Source: Phyllobacteriaceae bacterium (GTDB taxonomy: Bacteria; Pseudomonadota; Alphaproteobacteria; Rhizobiales; Rhizobiaceae). Taken from it: a DNA stretch of 64,000 nt. Within the stretch, counting starts at the first letter, position 1; each line of letters starts with the position of its first letter. The notes beneath the pieces were generated by a model. It saw only the letters and a list, made by a program, of their open reading frames with translations. It was not told the origin of the DNA and ran no database searches. The translations under genes were made by a program, and so were the position numbers. The stretch covers positions 1-64,000 of the forward strand of contig PAPF01000023.1 of NCBI GenBank assembly GCA_002708825.1, given 5' to 3'. Shown here one piece after another: positions 31,566 through 40,431 of the stretch.

Positions 31566-31958
31566 ATGATCGTGCGTGACCTGAACAAGGCAAGGAATAC
31601 CGAACGCCACGTCGTGTCGGACGGGTGGGAGAGCGTGCGCCTGCTTCTTGCCGGTGACAAGATGGGATTCAGCTTTCACATCACCACCATCCATGCCGGT
31701 GGCGAACTGAACTTCCATTACAAGAACCACCTTGAATCCGTCTATTGCATCTCCGGGTCCGGTTCCATCGAGGACATTGCCACCGGCGAGGTTCACCAGA
31801 TCCGGCCGGGTGTCATGTATGCGCTCGACAAGCATGACAACCACATCCTGCGCGCCGACGAGGAAATGATCATGGCCTGCGTGTTCAATCCGCCGGTCAC
31901 CGGTCAGGAAGTGCACCAGGACGACGGATCCTACGCCCTCGTGGCCGAGGAGGCCTGA
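31566..31958 (+). CDS. ectC: L-ectoine synthase EctC
   Basis: Cupin-fold enzyme of 130 aa that closes the ring of N-gamma-acetyldiaminobutyrate to ectoine. Family patterns visible are [16 protein letters not shown] at the start, [20 protein letters not shown]-type metal-binding region, [15 protein letters not shown], and the Tyr/Asp/Lys/His region [14 protein letters not shown]. It lies 6 bases after ectB and is followed by ectD. Confidence 0.97.
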   Translation: MIVRDLNKARNTERHVVSDGWESVRLLLAGDKMGFSFHITTIHAGGELNFHYKNHLESVYCISGSGSIEDIATGEVHQIRPGVMYALDKHDNHILRADEEMIMACVFNPPVTGQEVHQDDGSYALVAEEA

Positions 31959-32011
31959 AACGGGGCGCCGGAACAAACGCCAACCAACACGAACAAGGAC
32001 GGGAGAGAGCA

Positions 32012-32947
32012 ATGAATCTCATGCAGAACCCCGAACGCAACACAACCGACGCCTACCCCACGCGCCTGCCGGAGGAGACCTGGAGCGAGCGGCACGACCG
32101 CACGGTCTGGAGCCAGTGGCGCCCCGACGCTCCGCTGACCGCCCAGCAGGCCGACAGCTTCGAGCGCAACGGCTTTCTCGTGCTCGAAAACCTGTTCACG
32201 CCCGAGGAAGTGAAGGCCTTGCAGGCCGAAGCAAAGGGCCTTCGCGAGGGCGGGCGCACGCTGATGCAGGACACGGTCATCACCGAGCCTGACAGCGACG
32301 ATGCGGTGCGCACCATCTTCAAGCTGCCCGAGCAGAGCGTGATCTTCGACCGGCTGGCCCGCGACCGGCGCCTGGCCGGAATCGCCCGCTTCCTGCTGGG
32401 TGACGAGGTCTACATCCACCAGTCGCGGCTGAACTACAAGCCGGGCTTCACGGGCAAGGAATTCTACTGGCATTCCGATTTCGAGACCTGGCACGCCGAG
32501 GACGGCATGCCGCGCATGCGCGCGGTCTCGGCCTCGCTGCTGTTGACCGACAACGATCCCAACAACGGCGCGCTGATGCTGATGCCGGGTTCGCACAAGA
32601 CCTTCATCGGCTGCGCGGGCGAGACGCCGGACGACAACCACAAGACCTCGCTGAAGGCGCAGGAGGTCGGCACGCCCTCGCATGAGGCATTGAGCCGGCT
32701 GGCCCGCGAGAATGGCATCGAGAGCGCGACCGGCCCGGCGGGCACGCTGGTGCTTTTCGACTGCAACACCATGCACGGGTCCAATTCCAACATCACGCCG
32801 TTTGCCCGGTCCAACGCCTTCTTCGTGTTCAACGCGGTCTCCAACGCGCTGCGCGATCCATACGCGGCCTCGAAACCGCGGCCGGACTTCCTGGCGGCCC
32901 GAGGCGAAGCCCTTCCGCTTGAAATCGCATCGGGCCCGTTGGCCTGA
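32012..32947 (+). CDS. ectD: Ectoine hydroxylase EctD
   Basis: Non-haem iron and 2-oxoglutarate dependent dioxygenase of 311 aa that turns ectoine into 5-hydroxyectoine. The iron ligands H154 and D156 are in FYWHSDFETWH and the third, H255, in CNTMHGSNSN. The EctD signature around WHSDFETWHAEDGMPRMR is complete. GGGAGAGAG precedes the ATG. The cell therefore should make both ectoine and hydroxyectoine. Confidence 0.97.
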   Translation: MNLMQNPERNTTDAYPTRLPEETWSERHDRTVWSQWRPDAPLTAQQADSFERNGFLVLENLFTPEEVKALQAEAKGLREGGRTLMQDTVITEPDSDDAVRTIFKLPEQSVIFDRLARDRRLAGIARFLLGDEVYIHQSRLNYKPGFTGKEFYWHSDFETWHAEDGMPRMRAVSASLLLTDNDPNNGALMLMPGSHKTFIGCAGETPDDNHKTSLKAQEVGTPSHEALSRLARENGIESATGPAGTLVLFDCNTMHGSNSNITPFARSNAFFVFNAVSNALRDPYAASKPRPDFLAARGEALPLEIASGPLA

Positions 32948-32963
32948 GAGGAGTAAATGACCA

Positions 32964-34448
32964 ATGACAAAGGCTGATAAAAACAGCCAGGACGCATCGC
33001 GGGACGAGAAGCCGCTGCGATGCGCGCACACCGTCGAGAAAATCGGCGGCACCTCCATGAGCAGGCTGCGCGAACTGCTGGGCACGATCCTGGTCGGCGA
33101 GCGCACCGGCGCGGACCTCTACCAGCGTGTTTTCGTCGTTTCCGCCTTTGGCGGCATCACCGACCGCCTGCTGGAACACAAGAAATCCGGCGAACTGGGT
33201 GTCTACGCGCTCTTTGCCAGCGCCGACAACCACCACGGCTGGATGGATGCGCTGTCGCAGACGGCGCGCGCCATGCTGGAGATCAATGCCGGCCTGTTCG
33301 ACCATGCGGCCGACCGCCAGGCGGCTGACGAATTCGTGCGCGAACGCATCGAGGGCGCGCGCGGCTGCCTGATCGACCTTCAGCGCCTGTGTTCCTACGG
33401 GCACTTCCAGCTGACCGAGCACATGCAGACGACGCGCGAACTGCTTGCCGCCCTCGGCGAGGCCCACTCCGCCAACAACCTGGCGATCCTGTTGCGCCGC
33501 CATGGCGTCAATGCGCGCCTGGTCGATCTGACCGGCTGGCGGGACGAATCCCAGCCGGACCTGCACGAACGCATCGAAACCGCCTTCGCCGACGTCGACC
33601 TGGCCAGCGAACTGCCCATCGTCACCGGCTATGCGCAATGCCGGGAAGGCCTGATGAAGGAATTCGACCGGGGCTATTCGGAAGTGACCTTCGCGACCAT
33701 CGCCGCGCTGACCGGCGCGCGCGAGGCGATCATCCACAAGGAGTTCCACCTTTCCAGCGCCGACCCGAAGCTTGTCGGAGCGGACAAGGTGCGCAAGATC
33801 GGCCGCACGAACTACGACGTGGCAGACCAGCTTTCCAACATGGGCATGGAAGCCATCCATCCCAAGGCGGCCAAGACCCTGCGCCAGGCCGGCGTGCCGC
33901 TGCGCGTCGCCAATGCCTTCGAACCGCATGATCCGGGCACGCTGATCGACGCCGATCTGGCCGGCGAGCCGGGCGTGCAGATGATCACCGGTCTGACCAT
34001 CACCTCCATCGAACTGTTCGAGCAGGACATGGTGGGCGTGAAGGGCTACGACGCGGCCATCCTCGATGCGCTGACACGCCATCGCCTGCGCATCGTTTCC
34101 AAGGCATCGAACGCCAACTCCATCGTCCACCATGTGGAGGCGACGCTGAAGGGCGTGCGCCGGGTCGAGCGGGACCTGCGCGAGCGTTATCCCAATGCCC
34201 GCATCACCGCGCGCCGCGCGGCCATCGTCTCTGCCATCGGCCGGGACCTGACCGGTCAGGACGTGATGCTCAACGGGCTGCAGGCGCTGCGCGATGCCGG
34301 CATCACGCCCATCGCCGCCCAGGAGACGGGACGTGGCGTCGATGTGCAGTTCCTTCTTTCCGAGGAGGACAAGGAAGCCGGTGCCCGCGCGCTTCACCGC
34401 GCACTGGTTGAAACCGCTGCCGGCAATCCGCTCAAGCACGCGGCCTGA
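32964..34448 (+). CDS. ask: Ectoine-pathway aspartate kinase (Ask_Ect)
   Basis: Specialised aspartate kinase of 494 aa. It starts with a nucleotide-binding VEKIGGTSMSRL in place of KFGGTS, and contains the Ask_Ect-type insert and one set of ACT-like regions at the C-terminus. In other bacteria this isoform supplies aspartyl phosphate for ectoine with altered feedback control. It is the last gene of the operon, 16 bases after ectD, with AGGAG 11 bases before the ATG. A short out-of-frame ATG (32956) lies between the ribosome site and the start and encodes only a few residues; it may be chance. Confidence 0.93.
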   Translation: MTKADKNSQDASRDEKPLRCAHTVEKIGGTSMSRLRELLGTILVGERTGADLYQRVFVVSAFGGITDRLLEHKKSGELGVYALFASADNHHGWMDALSQTARAMLEINAGLFDHAADRQAADEFVRERIEGARGCLIDLQRLCSYGHFQLTEHMQTTRELLAALGEAHSANNLAILLRRHGVNARLVDLTGWRDESQPDLHERIETAFADVDLASELPIVTGYAQCREGLMKEFDRGYSEVTFATIAALTGAREAIIHKEFHLSSADPKLVGADKVRKIGRTNYDVADQLSNMGMEAIHPKAAKTLRQAGVPLRVANAFEPHDPGTLIDADLAGEPGVQMITGLTITSIELFEQDMVGVKGYDAAILDALTRHRLRIVSKASNANSIVHHVEATLKGVRRVERDLRERYPNARITARRAAIVSAIGRDLTGQDVMLNGLQALRDAGITPIAAQETGRGVDVQFLLSEEDKEAGARALHRALVETAAGNPLKHAA

Positions 34449-34458
34449 CAAGGGACGT

Positions 34459-34478
34459 GCCGGCGCGATCCCGCCGGC
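34459..34478 (+). terminator. Hairpin after the ectoine operon
   Basis: GCCGGCG and CGCCGGC form a 7-bp stem with a 6-base loop, 10 bases past the ask stop. The following bases are only mildly T rich, so it is a likely but not strong terminator. Confidence 0.5.
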
Positions 34479-34569
34479 GCATCCGTCTTCCCTTGCCGCC
34501 CGGTCCGCGAATTGCCTTTTGGCTGGAAGCGGAAGAAACTGCCCGCAACAGGGTTGACCGGAGCAGGCC

Positions 34570-35577
34570 ATGGAGGAACAGGACCTGAAGCCTCGGCTGA
34601 GAAACGGTGTTGCGGGCGAGGGAGACAGCACCGCCGTCGCGGACGTGGCGGTCCGCAAGGCAGGCGCCGTTCGCCTCGAACGCGCAATGACGGCGGGCGA
34701 GGCAGCCGGGCTGGTCCTGCGCGAATGCCTTGAGCAGATTTCGGCCAATGCGCGCGCGATCCTTTCAAGCGACGATCCGGAGGGCCCGCACCAGTTGCGC
34801 ATCGGCCTGCGCCGCCTGCGCAGCGCCCTGTCCATCTTCGGCAAGGTGACCGACAGCGAGACGCGCAAGGTACTTGCCAGCGAGGCCAGATGGCTGGGCC
34901 GCGAGGCCGGCAAGGTGCGCGACGTGGATGTGATCCTGGCGGAAATGGTGCGGCCGCTGGCAAGGGTCCGGCCCGATGACAAGGGCGCGGTAGCATTGGC
35001 GAAATCCGTGGAGGCCCGCGCGGCGCTCTTGCGCAGGGCCCTTCGCAGGACACTTTCAGGTCCGCGTGCAGGCGCATTTCTGCGCGACCTCGAAGTCTGG
35101 GTCGAAACCGCGCCATGGATGACCGCGGATGATGCCGATCAGGCCAAATGGCGCGCCGTGCCGGTTCGCGGCCTCGCCGGCGTGAAACTGGAGAAACGCT
35201 GGAAGAAGACCCGCGCCCATGCCCGCAAGATCGACCGGTTGACGCTGGAACAGCGGCACGAACTGCGCAAGGAGTTGAAGAAACTGCGCTACGCGGCCGA
35301 GTTTCTCGGCCCGCTTCACCCGCGGAAAAAGGTCGCGCCCTTCCTCGCGCACCTCAAGTCGCTTCAGGATGTCTTTGGCGCCCTGAACGACACGCGCATG
35401 GCGGAGACATGGTTCGCGGAGGATTCGGCCGGCGCCGATGCCGATCCGGCCGTCCAGCGCGCGATCGGACGTCTTCTAGGCGCCAAGGCCATGGAAGCCG
35501 AAACCGCCTGGACCCATGCCCGCACCCTGTGGAAGGACCTGAAGCGGACGCCCGTGTTCTGGAAGAAACCCGGATAG
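34570..35577 (+). CDS. CHAD domain protein
   Basis: Protein of 335 aa with the conserved-histidine alpha-helical domain, which in characterised members binds inorganic polyphosphate. Conserved His/Arg patterns visible are EGPHQLRIGLRRLRSAL and EQRHELRKELKKLRYAAEF. The first 45 residues are low complexity and do not form a CYTH domain, the usual partner in such proteins. The ATG is preceded by GGAGCAGG. It follows the ectoine operon by 121 bases and is convergent with ligD. Whether it belongs to stress physiology with ectoine is inference. Confidence 0.85.
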   Translation: MEEQDLKPRLRNGVAGEGDSTAVADVAVRKAGAVRLERAMTAGEAAGLVLRECLEQISANARAILSSDDPEGPHQLRIGLRRLRSALSIFGKVTDSETRKVLASEARWLGREAGKVRDVDVILAEMVRPLARVRPDDKGAVALAKSVEARAALLRRALRRTLSGPRAGAFLRDLEVWVETAPWMTADDADQAKWRAVPVRGLAGVKLEKRWKKTRAHARKIDRLTLEQRHELRKELKKLRYAAEFLGPLHPRKKVAPFLAHLKSLQDVFGALNDTRMAETWFAEDSAGADADPAVQRAIGRLLGAKAMEAETAWTHARTLWKDLKRTPVFWKKPG

Positions 35578-35596
35578 CGAATAGGGCCATCCCGCG

Positions 35597-36490
35597 TCAG
35601 CCCGTCACCGCTGCTTCCAGCGCATCGATGGTGGCCGCCGACAGCGTCTGTCTTTTTGCGTCGAGGAGCGGGCAGGGCTTTGACAGGCGCGCCATGGCAT
35701 CGCCCATGGAGAAGCGGTTGGCCGCCTCGCAGGCCTGCAACTCGTCCCATTTCAGCGGAACCGCAACGGGCGCGCCGGCTCGCGCGCGCACCGACCAGGG
35801 TGCGATGGCGGTGTTGCCGCGCTGGTTGCGAAGCCAGTCGATGAAGATCCGGCCCTTGCGTTTTTCCTTCGACATGGTGTCGACATAGCGGTCCGGGTAG
35901 GCGCTGGCAAAATGGGCCGCAACCGTGCGGCAGAAGCCCGTGGCGGTTTCCCATTCGACCGTGCGGCGCAAGGGCACGATGACATGTACCCCCTTGCCCC
36001 CCGTGACGAGCGGATGGCTCTCAAGGCCGGTTTCGCCGAGAAAGTCCTTCAGGTCGCAGGCGGCGCGCTTCACATCAGCGAACGCCAGTCCCTCGTCGGG
36101 GTCGATGTCGAAGACCAGCCTGTCCGGCTTCTCCAGCCTGTCGCTGCGCGAACCCCAGATATGGAACTCGATCGCCCCCATTTGCGCGGCGGCCACGAAA
36201 CCGGCTCTTTGCCGGATCTCCATATAGGCTTGGGAATCGCCGGATTTTTCCTTGATACGGACTGTATCGATCTGGGCCGGGAAACCCTTGCCGGCATGTT
36301 TCTGGAAGAAGCAGTCCCCGTCCCGCCCCTGCGGACAGCGCAACAGCGCCACGGGCCGGCGCCCGGCAAGCGCGAGCATGCGTTCGGCGGCTTCCGCGTA
36401 CCAGGCGGCAACGTCTCCCTTGGTGCAGCCTGCATCGGGAAACACGACCCGGTCCGCATGCGATATGGCAATGCCCAGATAGTCCGGCAT
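35597..36490 (-). CDS. ligD: LigD polymerase domain protein (separate gene)
   Basis: Primase-polymerase (AEP family) domain of bacterial non-homologous end joining, 297 aa. Catalytic carboxylates are D128 and D130 in VFDIDPDE and D218 in IFIDWLRN; the HPLVTGGKGVHV motif is present. In many Rhizobiales this domain is fused to the ligase; here it is a separate gene that begins 10 bases after the stop of the ligase gene, in another frame, with AGGAAGG as its own ribosome site. The domain looks intact. Confidence 0.88.
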   Translation of the reverse strand: MPDYLGIAISHADRVVFPDAGCTKGDVAAWYAEAAERMLALAGRRPVALLRCPQGRDGDCFFQKHAGKGFPAQIDTVRIKEKSGDSQAYMEIRQRAGFVAAAQMGAIEFHIWGSRSDRLEKPDRLVFDIDPDEGLAFADVKRAACDLKDFLGETGLESHPLVTGGKGVHVIVPLRRTVEWETATGFCRTVAAHFASAYPDRYVDTMSKEKRKGRIFIDWLRNQRGNTAIAPWSVRARAGAPVAVPLKWDELQACEAANRFSMGDAMARLSKPCPLLDAKRQTLSAATIDALEAAVTG

Positions 36491-36500
36491 GGCGCCCTTC

Positions 36501-38078
36501 CTATTGCGGTTTCTCCAGTTTCACGGCTTTCGCATCCTTGTCCTCGCGCAAGCCGAGAAAGACGCCGTGGCGGATGATGCCCTGATCGGTCAGTTCCGCC
36601 ATTTCCACCTCAACGACGATGTTCGGCGTCACCCAGCGCGCATCCCGTTCGACCTCCCGGGGAACACCGTCGAGGGGCGCGGTCTTGCGGCTGCGCCTGT
36701 CGAGCATGGGTGTCAGCCGGTCGAAGTCGCCGTCGCTGAAGCCGCTGCCGACGCGGCCGCGATAGGTGAGCCCGCCTTCTTCGAAGGTTGCGAGGATGAG
36801 CGAGGAGAACGGCCGGCCCTTCTTGCCGGACGGCGACCAGCCGGCAACCACGAATTCCTGGCGATGGGCGGCCTTGATCTTCAGCCACGCGCCGCTGCGC
36901 TTTCCCTTGTAGCGGCTGTCAGCCTTCTTGGAGACGATGCCCTCGCCGCCGGCCTTGCGCACATTCTCGAACACCGCCTGTCCATGGCCGCGCACATGCT
37001 CGGAATAGCGCACCGGTGAATCTGCGGGCAGGCCCGCAAGCAGGTCCCGGAGCATGTCCTTTCGCTCCAGCAATGCCTCGCCCGTCAGATCCTCGCCATT
37101 GAGTTCAAGCAGGTCGAAGGCCATGAACAGCACCGGGTTTCCCTGCTCAAGATCCCGTTGCAGGGACGAGAAGGAAGAACCCTCCCCCTTCGCACCCGAC
37201 ACCACCTCACCATCGATGAGAGCGTTCCGGCAGTCGAGCAGTTCGAAGGCCTCGGGCAGGCCCTCGTAGCGTCCGGTCCAGCCGAGGCCGGAGCGGCTGA
37301 ACAATGTCACACCTTGCCTGCCGAGCGCCGCCAGGCACCGGTAGCCGTCGAACTTGACCTCGTGCAGCCAGTCTTCGCCTTCCGGCACATCGTCGACCAG
37401 CCTCGCCAGTTCCGGCTCGCGAAAATCCGGCCGTGCGAGGTCGAACCGGCGGGATTGGTCCTTCATGAGCCCCCCTTTCGCATCATTCCCCTTGGCTGGG
37501 GTGCCCTTCGCGATCGCCGCCATGGTTCGCCCGCTGGAAACGCTGGTCTTGTAACGCCGTGTCAGTGCCTCCGCGTCGTCTTCCTCGAACGCATCATGCT
37601 CCTTGATGAGGAGCCAGTTCTCGCGCTTCTCCTTGCCGCGCATGCGAACGAGCGCCCAGCCGCCCTTCATGCGGGCGCCATGCAGCGTGAACTTCAGCTT
37701 GCCCTCGTCCAGCCCCTTGGCGAAGTCCTCCTGCGCTTCCCATGTCCCCTGGTCCCAGAGCATGACCGTGCCGCCGCCATATTCGCCTTCCGGGATCGTG
37801 CCTTCGAAATCGCCATAGTCGAGCGGATGATCCTCCGTGCGCACCGCCAGCCGCTTGGCCGAGGGATCGGCGCTCGGACCCCGTGTCACCGCCCAACTCA
37901 GCAGCACGCCATCCCATTCCAGCCGGAAATCGTAATGCAGCCGTGACGCATCATGCTTCTGCACCACGAAGCGTGGTTCGCCTTGCGCCGCCCCGCTTTC
38001 GGCTCCCGTTGGTTCGGCCGTCCGGCTGAAGTCGCGCCTGGCCACATATTCAGCCAGGCGCTTGGCGGTCGTGCTCAT
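36501..38078 (-). CDS. ligD: LigD phosphoesterase plus ATP-dependent DNA ligase
   Basis: Protein of 525 aa with two LigD domains. The 3'-phosphoesterase domain (about 35-185) has the metal-binding KHDASRLHYD with H42 and H48 and EDHPLDY with H84. A linker rich in Lys/Ala follows, then the ligase: adenylated lysine K242 in EVKFDGYR, GEVV, EGIVSKK and the C-terminal OB domain with TYRGRVGSGF. It seals double-strand breaks, normally with Ku. No ku gene is seen in this window. The polymerase part is the next gene. Confidence 0.92.
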   Translation of the reverse strand: MSTTAKRLAEYVARRDFSRTAEPTGAESGAAQGEPRFVVQKHDASRLHYDFRLEWDGVLLSWAVTRGPSADPSAKRLAVRTEDHPLDYGDFEGTIPEGEYGGGTVMLWDQGTWEAQEDFAKGLDEGKLKFTLHGARMKGGWALVRMRGKEKRENWLLIKEHDAFEEDDAEALTRRYKTSVSSGRTMAAIAKGTPAKGNDAKGGLMKDQSRRFDLARPDFREPELARLVDDVPEGEDWLHEVKFDGYRCLAALGRQGVTLFSRSGLGWTGRYEGLPEAFELLDCRNALIDGEVVSGAKGEGSSFSSLQRDLEQGNPVLFMAFDLLELNGEDLTGEALLERKDMLRDLLAGLPADSPVRYSEHVRGHGQAVFENVRKAGGEGIVSKKADSRYKGKRSGAWLKIKAAHRQEFVVAGWSPSGKKGRPFSSLILATFEEGGLTYRGRVGSGFSDGDFDRLTPMLDRRSRKTAPLDGVPREVERDARWVTPNIVVEVEMAELTDQGIIRHGVFLGLREDKDAKAVKLEKPQ

Positions 38079-38117
38079 GGCGATCCACCACCCCGGCCCT
38101 GCCGCGGACTTGCCCGC

Positions 38118-40355
38118 TCATTCCGCCGCATCGCGATGGACCTCCCTTTCTCGCACGGCGCCAATCTCGGCGGGATCGAAGTCGTCCACCGCAATGGCGC
38201 GCGCGACGAGATCGTCGGCCCGCCGGAGCGCGTCCGCCTCGCCAGGTGCCAGCACACCCTTCTCCATCGCCTCATCGGCACTCATGCCGGCTTCACGCAG
38301 CTTCCTGCGCAGCCGGTCGGTCGCGGTCACGGCCTCGAAGGCTTCCTCAAGCGTCGCGAGCGCGCCCCTTCCGGCCACGGCGCGCACGCCCGCCGTCAAC
38401 CGGTCGCGCGTGGGCGACGGTGACAGCAGCAATTCGGCGCATTCGCGTGTCAGGGCGTCGGACGGACCACGGTGCGACCCGCCCGGCAGCGTCACGGCCC
38501 GCAGGAAAAGCGCGGCCGCACGGTTGGGAAGGTTGGCGAGCACCTCATCGAGGCTTGCGCCAATGCGCGCGAAGGCCTCCGTCGCCGCCCATTCCACCAG
38601 CGGCAGGTCGGCCGCTTGCCGCCCTTCATCCTCCCACCGTTTCAGGACCGCCGAAACGAGGTAGAGGTCGGAGAGAACATCGCCGAGACGCGCCGACAGC
38701 ATTTCCTTGCGTTTCAGCGCGCCGCCGAGCGTCAGCAGCGCGAAATCGGAGACCAGCGCGAAGGCTGCCGCATGGCGCCCCATCTGCCGGTAGAAACGCC
38801 GTGCGCCGCCCGCGTCCGGCGCCGGCGCAAACATCCCGCCCGTCCAGGCGCGGCCAAGCGCCCGGAACAGCGTCTTGACCGAATGGCCCGCATGAGCCCA
38901 GAACGCCTTGTCGAAGGCATCGAGCGCCGCGTCGCGTTCCGCCATGTCGAGCGCAAGGATTTCATCGAGCAGGTAAGGATGGCACCGGATCGCGCCCTGC
39001 CCGAAGATGATCAGGTTGCGGGTGAGGATGTTGGCGCCTTCCACCGTGATGCCGACCGGCACCGCCTTGTGGAAATTGCCGAGCCAGTTGCTCGGCCCGT
39101 CGATCACCGTCTTGCCGGCATGCACGTCCATGGCGTCGTCCACGGCATCGCGCATGCGCTCCGTGGCATTCGCCTTCATGATCCCGGAAATGACCGCCAG
39201 CTTGCGGCCCTCGTCGAGGCCCGCGCAGGTCAGGTGGCGTGCGGCATCCAGCGTATAGGCATTGGCGGCAAGGCGGCCCAGGCGTCGCTGCACGCCCTCG
39301 AAACGGCCGACGGGGATGCCGAACTGCTCGCGCACCCGTGCATAGGCGCCCGTCGCATGGGCCGACATGGAGGCAGCCGCCGACGACAGCGAGGGCAGCG
39401 AGATGCCCCGCCCGGCTGCCAGCGCACTCATGAGCATCATCCAGCCCTGGCCAGCCCTCTCAGGACCGCCGATGATGTGATCGAGCGGAACGAATACGTC
39501 CTCGCCGGTTGTCGGGCCGTTCTGGAACGCCTGGCCGCAGGGAATGTGCCGGCGTCCGGTTGTCACGCCCGGCAGGTCCGTGGGGATGAGGGCGCAGGTG
39601 ATGCCCTCCGCATCGCTGCGCCCCAGCAGGCCGTCGGGATCGCGTAGCTTGAAGGCCAGCCCGAGCACGGTGGCGACCGGCCCCAGCGTGATGTAGCGCT
39701 TCGACCAGTTCAGCCGCAGACCGGTAACCTCCTCGCCGTTCCACGTGCCCCGGCACACGACGCCCGTGTCGCGCATGGCCGAGGCGTCGGAGCCGGCGTG
39801 TTCGCTGGTCAGGGCGAAGGCGGGCACGTCAGCGCCACTAGCCAGGCGCGGCAGCCAGTGGTCGCGCTGCTCCTGCGTGCCGAATTGCAGCAGCAATTCG
39901 CCCGGCCCCAGCGAATTGGGAACCATCACCGTGACCCCGGCCGTGATCGACGCGGTGGAAATGCGCCGCACGACCTGCGAATGGGCGAAGTTGGAAAAGC
40001 CAAGGCCGCCATACTTCTCCGGAATGATCATGCCGAAGAAGCGCTTCTCCTTGAGAAAGGCCCAGACCTGCGGCGGAAGGTCGCCCGCGCGCGTGATCTC
40101 CCAGTCGTGCAGCATGGAACACAGTTCCTCGCACGGCCCGTCCAGAAAGGCCTGTTCCTTGTCGCTCAGGCGGGCCGGTGCGGTGGCAAGGAGCTTGCGC
40201 CAGTCGGGATCGCCGGTAAAAAGCTCGGCATCCCACCAGACCTCGCCCGCATCTATCGCCTGCCGTTCCGTTTCGGACAGCGAGGGAAGCTGTTTTTTCG
40301 CCCAGTCGAAGATGGGCCGCGTGACGTGGTCTCGACGAAATCTGCGCAGGGACAT
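38118..40355 (-). CDS. fadE: Acyl-CoA dehydrogenase, FadE type
   Basis: FAD enzyme of 745 aa for the first step of beta-oxidation. It is much longer than ordinary acyl-CoA dehydrogenases and matches FadE with its extra C-terminal domain (DUF1974-like). Visible are EKYGGLGFSNFAHSQ, AFALTSEHAGSDA, the substrate-gating segment with EGANILTRNL, and IFGQGAIRCHP. AGGA precedes the ATG. Electrons would pass to the EtfAB encoded at 53577-55281. It lies 76 bases downstream of the fusion-protein gene. Confidence 0.9.
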   Translation of the reverse strand: MSLRRFRRDHVTRPIFDWAKKQLPSLSETERQAIDAGEVWWDAELFTGDPDWRKLLATAPARLSDKEQAFLDGPCEELCSMLHDWEITRAGDLPPQVWAFLKEKRFFGMIIPEKYGGLGFSNFAHSQVVRRISTASITAGVTVMVPNSLGPGELLLQFGTQEQRDHWLPRLASGADVPAFALTSEHAGSDASAMRDTGVVCRGTWNGEEVTGLRLNWSKRYITLGPVATVLGLAFKLRDPDGLLGRSDAEGITCALIPTDLPGVTTGRRHIPCGQAFQNGPTTGEDVFVPLDHIIGGPERAGQGWMMLMSALAAGRGISLPSLSSAAASMSAHATGAYARVREQFGIPVGRFEGVQRRLGRLAANAYTLDAARHLTCAGLDEGRKLAVISGIMKANATERMRDAVDDAMDVHAGKTVIDGPSNWLGNFHKAVPVGITVEGANILTRNLIIFGQGAIRCHPYLLDEILALDMAERDAALDAFDKAFWAHAGHSVKTLFRALGRAWTGGMFAPAPDAGGARRFYRQMGRHAAAFALVSDFALLTLGGALKRKEMLSARLGDVLSDLYLVSAVLKRWEDEGRQAADLPLVEWAATEAFARIGASLDEVLANLPNRAAALFLRAVTLPGGSHRGPSDALTRECAELLLSPSPTRDRLTAGVRAVAGRGALATLEEAFEAVTATDRLRRKLREAGMSADEAMEKGVLAPGEADALRRADDLVARAIAVDDFDPAEIGAVREREVHRDAAE

Positions 40356-40431
40356 GGGATTCCTCCTTACGCGGCAACGCCCATGCTGCCGCACGGTTCC
40401 ATGGGCCGGGCCTTCCGGGCAGCAGCCGGCC

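Noticed and set aside
32956-32976. Short frame starting at the ATG before the ask gene
   Set aside because: It stops after six codons, so it is not a gene; noted only as a possible effect on ask translation.
32829-34982. Minus-strand open frame of 717 codons opposite the ectoine aspartate kinase
   Set aside because: Antisense shadow; the sense gene has clear family motifs.
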